A stretch of 64,000 bases of DNA from Gammaproteobacteria bacterium (GTDB taxonomy: Bacteria; Pseudomonadota; Gammaproteobacteria; JAKBBU01), in assembly GCA_021773195.1 (NCBI GenBank), contig JAJFKN010000035.1:1-64000 (forward strand), written 5' to 3'. Shown here in pieces: positions 59,771 through 64,000 of the stretch. Both the position numbers and the translations under genes were made by a program. The first letter of the stretch is position 1; the number at the start of each line of letters is the position of its first letter. The notes below the pieces were generated by a model, which saw only the letters and a program-made list of their open reading frames with translations, was not told the DNA's origin and did no database searches.

Positions 59771-60166
59771 ATGCTAAGAGAAAGTAATATTTACCACATT
59801 TGTTATGCGAGTTTGCAAGCGATTAAAGATGTCAGGATGAATCATCAACCTATTGGGCTTGTATGGCGCGATGAGGGGAGGTTCAAGCGTTCAAGATGGG
59901 TGTTCAACAGACATCATCGTGACAACGATTATCGAGCTCTTATCATTTGTCCAGACATCGCGGATGAGTTATTACATGCTTACAAGCAATGTGGCCCCAA
60001 AAGTCGTCGGGCTTTTGAAAAAATGATTAAGAAAAGTCGCCTTAGCCTTACTCTTCTTACTGAGAGTACACTCAGGCAATCTTTTCATCGTCATATCAAG
60101 GAGCCGAAGACTTCACTTTGTATGCTAGAATGCTCCCATGAGGGGTCGTTTGTGCATAAACATTAA
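59771..60166 (+). CDS. Leading-region hypothetical protein, 131 aa
   Basis: A basic, His/Arg-rich protein (FKRSRWVFNRHHRDNDYRAL, then KQCGPKSRRAFEKMIKKSRL) with no signal or membrane segment. I do not recognise the family. GGAGGA (59757-59762) precedes the ATG at 59771; an in-frame ATG at 59756 overlaps that site. Position after ssb and ardA, with a similar hairpin leader and a strong terminator behind it, marks it as another early-expressed gene, perhaps for protection or take-over in the new host. Function is unknown. Confidence 0.7.
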   Translation: MLRESNIYHICYASLQAIKDVRMNHQPIGLVWRDEGRFKRSRWVFNRHHRDNDYRALIICPDIADELLHAYKQCGPKSRRAFEKMIKKSRLSLTLLTESTLRQSFHRHIKEPKTSLCMLECSHEGSFVHKH

Positions 60167-60179
60167 TGTTCTAAAACCA

Positions 60180-60208
60180 AAAAAGGGCCTATTTCACGGG
60201 CCCTTTTT
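60180..60208 (+). terminator. Intrinsic terminator
   Basis: Stem GGGCC (60185-60189) and GGCCC (60199-60203), extended by A5 pairing with T5 (60204-60208). It lies 13 nt after the stop of the 59771 gene, and closes the leading-region block. Confidence 0.85.
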
Positions 60209-60250
60209 GTATGCGCTTTGTATTACCAGATTCCGGCTTACAGAATAAAC

Positions 60251-60284
60251 ACATTTTGTAAGCCATGAGGTTTACAGGTAGAAT
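60251..60284 (+). promoter_or_regulatory. Repeated promoter element, copy 1, containing an iteron-like 14-mer
   Basis: The core ACATTTTGTAAGCCAT (60251-60266) is shared with copies at 61050 and 62599. It includes the -35 TTGTAA (60256-60261), a 17-bp spacer and the -10 TAGAAT (60279-60284). The spacer contains ATGAGGTTTACAGG (60265-60278), identical to the iteron at 19951-19964. Confidence 0.75.
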
Positions 60285-60338
60285 GATGTCTTTTACAAAT
60301 CGGCAATGGAAGAGCCCATCAATTATAGAGGCATCGCT

Positions 60339-60986
60339 ATGATCGAAAAATCGCTAGCAATAAACCCACCGAAGGCCAAAAAGTCCTCATCTTACCTATT
60401 ATTTTGGCTTTTTCTCTCTATGCCTTTCGGCGTAATTTATCTAGCCACCCATGGGCAGACTATTTGGGAAAATATTATGCCCATGGTCTACTGGCTGATT
60501 TTGTTTTTTGCATCAATGCCCGCAGAGAAAATCACTCGATCTTATCTTTCACAGGGGGGCCACAAACTATTGAGTGTCACTCCTATTGTCCTGGCAATTT
60601 TATTGGCTGCGGCCTATTCGCTGCATTCTACTTTGAGCTTCCCGGCCCCACCGCCCGATGTTTCAAAAGTCGGAAACTTTATATTTCTATTCTTTATCTC
60701 ATTTATTGGAAGTGGCTTTTTGTTTTGGATATCCATGACTGTCGCTTGGCAATTCTTGGTTTTTCTTATTGTTGTACCCGTCCGAGCATTACCCCAGGCG
60801 AATGGAGAGGACGCAAAAGCCATTCGCGCCAAGCGCCAAACCGTTGCTGCGGTGTTTTGCTTAATGCTGGCGTCGTGTTTGGCAATCTCAGTAGAGTCAC
60901 AGTCTTTGAGCGGCCCCTATGGGACATCGACAGTATCTTACAGGCTGTGGAAGATTTTTCAGCCTATCGAAAAAATTAAGCGTTGA
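60339..60986 (+). CDS. Multi-TM hypothetical membrane protein, 215 aa
   Basis: Four or five hydrophobic helices (about residues 17-38, 45-64, 80-100, 112-145 and 175-192) make this a polytopic inner-membrane protein. I prefer the ATG at 60339, with GAGG seven bases upstream; an ATG at 60306 would add 11 residues but has no ribosome site. No family is recognised. The same cluster holds a second polytopic protein (61817) and soluble partners (61417, 62676), so these may work as soluble-membrane pairs. The promoter is the repeated element with the iteron-like spacer. Confidence 0.72.
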   Translation: MIEKSLAINPPKAKKSSSYLLFWLFLSMPFGVIYLATHGQTIWENIMPMVYWLILFFASMPAEKITRSYLSQGGHKLLSVTPIVLAILLAAAYSLHSTLSFPAPPPDVSKVGNFIFLFFISFIGSGFLFWISMTVAWQFLVFLIVVPVRALPQANGEDAKAIRAKRQTVAAVFCLMLASCLAISVESQSLSGPYGTSTVSYRLWKIFQPIEKIKR

Positions 60987-61049
60987 CGCAGAGCTAAAAA
61001 TATTAGGGGAGAATGATTTCCAACGGATATGATGAAATAGAGGCAGTTT

Positions 61050-61083
61050 ACATTTTGTGAGCCATAGGACTCATTGCTAGAAT
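61050..61083 (+). promoter_or_regulatory. Repeated promoter element, copy 2
   Basis: ACATTTTGTGAGCCAT with -35 TTGTGA (61055-61060), 17-bp spacer, -10 TAGAAT (61078-61083). The predicted transcript start falls on the ATG at 61090, so the message would be leaderless. Confidence 0.75.
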
Positions 61084-61089
61084 AGACAA

Positions 61090-61311
61090 ATGATGTCTTG
61101 TGAAATTGGTAACAAGGAGGAAATATTTACCTCTGATATATTTATCAATAATGAAGAAAGCCTAGCCAAGTGTGCCAAACTCTCTAAAAATTATAACTAC
61201 TTCCCAAGGCTATTATTCGTCGACAAGAAGCCAAGGCCAAAAACGATTACTAAGGACAGAGCCTTATTTATCCGTTTTCTTCAAGAAAAATTGATGGGTG
61301 AAGCCCTCTAA
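61090..61311 (+). pseudogene. Shortened paralogue of the 62676 protein
   Basis: The 73-residue frame matches the protein at 62676-63098 in two blocks: MSCEIGNKEEIFTSDIFINN near its start and KNYNYFPRLLFVDKK with TKDRALFIRFLQEK near its end. Relative to that protein it lacks the first 28 residues or so and an internal 28 residues (84 nt, in frame). Its own promoter copy ends right at the ATG. It is either a decaying copy or a trimmed regulator. A relict IS end lies 14 nt past its stop, which hints at IS-driven rearrangement here. Confidence 0.7.
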
Positions 61312-61324
61312 TATCAAAAGAGTT

Positions 61325-61367
61325 AGATTAGTGTACACACTATAATACATGATTAAGAAACAATACC
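61325..61367 (+). mobile_element. Relict right end of an IS5-family element
   Basis: AGATTAGTGTACA (61325-61337) equals 8950-8962 and TTAAGAAACAATACC (61353-61367) equals 8973-8987 of the intact IS; the bases between differ. No transposase remains. This is the scar of a sibling element. Confidence 0.75.
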
Positions 61368-61381
61368 ATGTCCCAGCCCTA

Positions 61382-61410
61382 TCGACTCAGGGTCCGCCAT
61401 AAGTTAAAAT
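61382..61410 (+). promoter_or_regulatory. Candidate promoter of the 61417 gene
   Basis: TCGACT (61382-61387), 17-bp spacer, TAAAAT (61405-61410). The -10 ends 6 nt before the ATG, so the message would be leaderless. The -35 is a weak match. Confidence 0.5.
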
Positions 61411-61416
61411 ACGCAC

Positions 61417-61800
61417 ATGGAAAATTTGGATATCAGATTTTGGTTCGAGCCAAGTATCTTGGAATGGAAAGGGCGCTTTGTTCCTTGCCTGATCCTTCTC
61501 AATGATTCTGATGATGGACCGCAGGAGGGCAATCCTTGCATACATTTGTTAAATATTTTCGCAGACGAAGAAGAGGCCTATGCTTTCTCCTATAAGAAAT
61601 GCCAGGTCATGGAAGGGCTAAGAGAGGAAACTAGGCTCTCACTTCAGCTCATGATTCCGCGCTTACGATATGCAACGTTCGAAGAATATTATCCATTTGA
61701 TTTCTATAAGGATGAGGAATCAACGCCCCATTGGTTTACCAGCACACATAATGACTTCGTTGCCATAATTGAACAAAGGCAGTGGGGCAGAAAACACTAA
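61417..61800 (+). CDS. Hypothetical soluble protein, 127 aa, paralogue of 62676
   Basis: An acidic cytoplasmic protein. The opening IRFWFEPSILEWKGRFVPCL parallels FDYWFEPTRLAWGHQFIPCL of the 62676 protein, and NIFADEEEAYAFSYKK parallels its IEIFDTEEGAMDFAKN, so they form one family with diverged C-termini. No known domain is visible. It precedes the polytopic protein at 61817 by 16 nt and is probably co-transcribed with it. A soluble-membrane pair of this kind could be an immunity or toxin-type system, but nothing proves it. Confidence 0.7.
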   Translation: MENLDIRFWFEPSILEWKGRFVPCLILLNDSDDGPQEGNPCIHLLNIFADEEEAYAFSYKKCQVMEGLREETRLSLQLMIPRLRYATFEEYYPFDFYKDEESTPHWFTSTHNDFVAIIEQRQWGRKH

Positions 61801-61816
61801 ATAAGGTTTTAACAAT

Positions 61817-62557
61817 ATGACAATGAGCACCACCAAATCTCCCATGACATCTATGGTGTTTGGCTTCCTAATAGCGGCCATTTTTGGTGGTTTGTACATG
61901 CTGAGTCAAAATGTCATACTCGAAAATATCACGCTTATTGGTTATTTATTTTCTGCTGTCGTAACTAGCCTGTACGCCTGCAGTTATGTGTTCAGTGCTA
62001 TACCCGGAGCCATTCGGAAAATTGTCGGCGTTTTGTTAGCTCTTATCTTGGCTATCTGTGCTATTGGCTCAATAGCAGATGATATCATTCCTATGCTAGG
62101 TCTACGACTTAAGCACCTCCCATTCACACACATCATTCTAACCACGGCTAATTTAGCTTTGCTCTGGATAATCGTTATGGGGCTAGTATTATTGATGCTA
62201 TTTACTGCCTGTTTTCTAGTGCGACTTATAGCTCAAACCCCCTTTATTCGCAGTGAATTTTTGAAACAATTTATCTACTCATCCAAAGAGAAATTGCTCG
62301 CCTTTGGTGTCATGCAGACGCTGTCTGCCACGCTGTTATCGAGCGCCTACATTCTCCCCAAATTTAACGACCCCCAGAATGTTAAATGGCTGATCTACCA
62401 CTGGGACTACTACTCAGGCATTTCATGTCTGAAGAACCACAGTAATCCAACCCAAAGGGTTGCGCTGTTTAATGGGAATCAGGCCTCCGTTGTCACAATA
62501 AAAGACGGCGAATATTACTTTAAAACCACCCATTGCGACAATAGGAACCTGCGATAA
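61817..62557 (+). CDS. Multi-TM hypothetical membrane protein, 246 aa
   Basis: Four to five hydrophobic helices (about residues 10-30, 36-58, 64-85, 100-135 and 158-178) precede a C-terminal extracytoplasmic domain of about 60 residues with two cysteines (GISCLKNHS and KTTHCDNRN), likely a disulfide. The family is not recognised. It follows the soluble protein at 61417 by 16 nt. It has the same general layout as the 60339 protein, although clear sequence similarity is not visible by eye. A membrane-localised toxin, exclusion or receptor-like role is possible. Confidence 0.7.
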   Translation: MTMSTTKSPMTSMVFGFLIAAIFGGLYMLSQNVILENITLIGYLFSAVVTSLYACSYVFSAIPGAIRKIVGVLLALILAICAIGSIADDIIPMLGLRLKHLPFTHIILTTANLALLWIIVMGLVLLMLFTACFLVRLIAQTPFIRSEFLKQFIYSSKEKLLAFGVMQTLSATLLSSAYILPKFNDPQNVKWLIYHWDYYSGISCLKNHSNPTQRVALFNGNQASVVTIKDGEYYFKTTHCDNRNLR

Positions 62558-62598
62558 AAAATACATTCTCAACAGATATTACAAAATGGGAGTATCTT

Positions 62599-62632
62599 AC
62601 ATTTTGTAAGCCACAGGATTCATTGTTAAAAT
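62599..62632 (+). promoter_or_regulatory. Repeated promoter element, copy 3
   Basis: ACATTTTGTAAGCCAC with -35 TTGTAA (62604-62609), 17-bp spacer, -10 TAAAAT (62627-62632). It stands 44 nt before the chosen ATG of the 62676 gene. Confidence 0.75.
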
Positions 62633-62675
62633 AAACAAGTAAATAGACTTGAATATACGAACGATGGAGAAACCT

Positions 62676-63098
62676 ATGAAAAACATCAAAATACCCTTTG
62701 ATTACTGGTTTGAGCCCACTCGCTTGGCGTGGGGGCATCAATTCATACCTTGCCTGCAAATGGTGTCATGTGAAATTGACAACAAAGATGAAACCCATGC
62801 AATTGATATTTTTATCAATAATATCGAAATTTTTGATACCGAAGAAGGTGCCATGGATTTTGCGAAAAACGACAGCTCTGCCATTAATCACTGTCTTGGC
62901 CTAAACGAGGAGAGCCTCATTACGTGCACCAAACTCTCCAAAGATTACAATTATTTTCCAAGGCTACTCTTCGTTGACAAAAAGCTAACACCAAAGACTG
63001 TGACTAAAGATAGAGCATTATTTATCCGCTTCCTCCAAGAAAAATCCATGGGAGACACATTCTATGCTCGCTCAGGCGGGGAAGGCAAACACATCTAA
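62676..63098 (+). CDS. Hypothetical soluble protein, 140 aa, full-length family member
   Basis: A cytoplasmic protein with the family opening FDYWFEPTRLAWGHQFIPCL and a conserved C-terminal block RLLFVDKKLTPKTVTKDRAL followed by FIRFLQEKSMGD. The chosen ATG at 62676 has GGAGAAA upstream; ATG 62664 overlaps that site. The gene at 61090 is a shortened copy, and 61417 a diverged paralogue. No domain is recognised. No membrane gene follows it, unlike 61417. Three members within 2 kb under the same promoter type suggest recent duplication on the plasmid. Confidence 0.72.
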   Translation: MKNIKIPFDYWFEPTRLAWGHQFIPCLQMVSCEIDNKDETHAIDIFINNIEIFDTEEGAMDFAKNDSSAINHCLGLNEESLITCTKLSKDYNYFPRLLFVDKKLTPKTVTKDRALFIRFLQEKSMGDTFYARSGGEGKHI

Positions 63099-63177
63099 GA
63101 TTGTTGGCTATCCAAGCATCTAACTTATTGATTACTCTAACTCGTTGAATATAAAGGCTTCTTTATCATCTAAAAAC

Positions 63178-63206
63178 TTGCCTTATACCCCAATGGGGTA
63201 TATAAT
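63178..63206 (+). promoter_or_regulatory. Toxin-antitoxin promoter with operator filling the spacer
   Basis: TTGCCT (63178-63183), 17-bp spacer, TATAAT (63201-63206). The palindrome with arms TATACCCCA and TGGGGTATA (63184-63202) fills the spacer exactly. The -10 ends 6 nt before the toxin ATG, so the toxin message should start at or next to its start codon. Confidence 0.8.
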
Positions 63207-63212
63207 ATACCA

Positions 63213-63575
63213 ATGAAAGGGAAGATATTGCAAACCGTAGTGGAAACGCCAGAATTTACAAAGCAAGCCTCTTTAATCGTTGATGAGGGCATTGTGAAGG
63301 AATTCATTGATTTTGTGGCTCATGAGCCAAAGAAGGGCGAGGTTATTCAAGGAACGAGTGGCATAAGGAAAGTCCGCTGGCAAACGACAAAAAGCTCAGG
63401 AAAAAGTGGTGGCATGCGAGTAATTTACTACTATCATAGCCAAGAGATCCCAATATTTTTACTGACGGCTTATGCTAAAAATAAGAAAGCGAATATTTCA
63501 TCAAGAGATAAAGTGCTTTTGAAGAAATTAATTAAACGTATCGTCGAACTTTATGAGGAGAATGATTATGTCTAG
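63213..63575 (+). CDS. RelE/HigB-like toxin
   Basis: A 120-residue toxin of the RelE/ParE superfamily. The block FIDFVAHEPKKGEVIQGTSG, IRKVRWQTTKSSGKSGGMRV and IYYYHSQEIPIFLLTAYAKN is typical of the HigB/RelE-like toxins on plasmids and phages, with Arg and Lys residues in the RKVRW and KNKKA regions expected in the active site. It should cleave mRNA at the ribosome. Start ATG 63213 is predicted to be leaderless. It overlaps the antitoxin gene by 8 nt. Confidence 0.92.
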   Translation: MKGKILQTVVETPEFTKQASLIVDEGIVKEFIDFVAHEPKKGEVIQGTSGIRKVRWQTTKSSGKSGGMRVIYYYHSQEIPIFLLTAYAKNKKANISSRDKVLLKKLIKRIVELYEENDYV

Positions 63576-63864
63576 TGTATCAAAAAGTTTACTCCAAGGC
63601 GCACAAGAAGCTTTGGACTATGCAGAAGGCAATACTAAAGGCAGCAAAACACGCCACGTTCACGTCCCCAAACAAATTGATGTGAAATCGATTCGTGAAA
63701 CGCTGCATATGTCTCGCAGTGAATTTTCCTCACACTTTGGATTTAATCCAAGAACGATTGAAAAATGGGAGCAAGGTGTTAGGCAGCCTGACGGATCCGC
63801 AAGAGCTTATTTGACGGTCATCTCAAAAAACCCCAAGGCCGTCGAGCGTGCCCTAAAGCAATAA
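63568..63864 (+). CDS. XRE-family antitoxin
   Basis: A 98-residue HTH antitoxin for the toxin just before it. The C-terminal HTH is clear (VKSIRETLHMSRSEFSSHFG followed by FNPRTIEKWEQGVRQPDG), and the N-terminal 45 residues should wrap the toxin. The ATG at 63568 has GAGGAG upstream, much better than the toxin's start, so the antitoxin would be made in excess. It overlaps the toxin gene by 8 nt. It probably binds the palindrome at 63184-63202. Nothing further is seen from 63865 to the window end. Confidence 0.93.
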   Translation: MSSVSKSLLQGAQEALDYAEGNTKGSKTRHVHVPKQIDVKSIRETLHMSRSEFSSHFGFNPRTIEKWEQGVRQPDGSARAYLTVISKNPKAVERALKQ

Positions 63865-64000
63865 GCGCTAATAATCAGAGGTTATTGGAGTCGGCGCATT
63901 ACATTGGAAGATAGACTGGTTTATAAAGTAAGCGGCCAAGGAATACTTATAGCGCAATGCCCTTACCATTATTAAGACGTCCATTCGCAATTTGAGGTTA

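Noticed and set aside
1-64000. tRNA or rRNA genes
   Set aside because: No cloverleaf with conserved T-loop or rRNA segments was recognised in any gap.

Overview
The window reads as a large part of a conjugative plasmid from a gammaproteobacterium. AT-rich coding sequence, a PFGI-1/SXT-type (MPF_G class) type IV secretion operon and cargo such as ankyrin-repeat, PhyH and POT-transporter genes are compatible with a Legionella-like or related host, but the host itself is an inference. Plasmid status rests on a Rep_3-type initiator, a ParA/ParB pair, a six-copy iteron array and a full mating-apparatus operon.

Left arm (1-14710, minus strand): two related operons share a KfrA-like coiled-coil DNA-binding gene and a tyrosine recombinase. 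One is a nine-gene string (7583 down to 39): YhcG-type nuclease, KfrA, AhpD-like, cupin, recombinase, GNAT, ParB, GNAT, membrane protein. The other has three genes (14710 to 11299): Schlafen/AlbA_2 protein, KfrA, recombinase. Between them lie an AlbA_2-FRG gene pair and a complete IS5-family element (7869-8987).

Maintenance (14711-20100): a Spo0J-type ParB gene with a near-consensus parS beside it, rep, plasmid ParB, a 30-bp palindrome, ParA and the iterons. Two further iterons sit in the promoter region of the Spo0J-type parB.

Cargo and regulators (20100-25500): POT/MFS transporter, PhyH dioxygenase, ankyrin protein, a C1-like repressor with its operator, two small genes, a LuxR-type HTH and a response-regulator receiver protein.

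Transfer region (25528-53614, plus strand): regulators and small membrane proteins, then TIGR03759, 03765, 03747, RAQPRD, 03758, 03745, 03750, 03746, 03749, 03752, 03751, the VirB4-type ATPase, 03757, 03756, 03755, TraG, TraD, a DsbA-like protein, a TraI_2_C-like protein and topoisomerase III. Many genes overlap by 4-20 nt. No full relaxase and no lytic transglycosylase is recognisable.

Right arm (53672-63864): DUF4209-like protein, HigB/HigA toxin-antitoxin, a roughly 700-nt non-coding array of about twelve stem-loops, a tandem pair of tyrosine-recombinase-family genes (one lacking catalytic residues) inside an imperfect 48-bp direct repeat, then ssb and ardA, each preceded by strong hairpins. 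This is the layout of a conjugative leading region, so oriT is most plausibly in or near the hairpin array. Last come a small family of paralogous soluble and membrane proteins under a repeated promoter, and a second toxin-antitoxin pair. In several of these right-arm genes the predicted transcription start coincides with the start codon.
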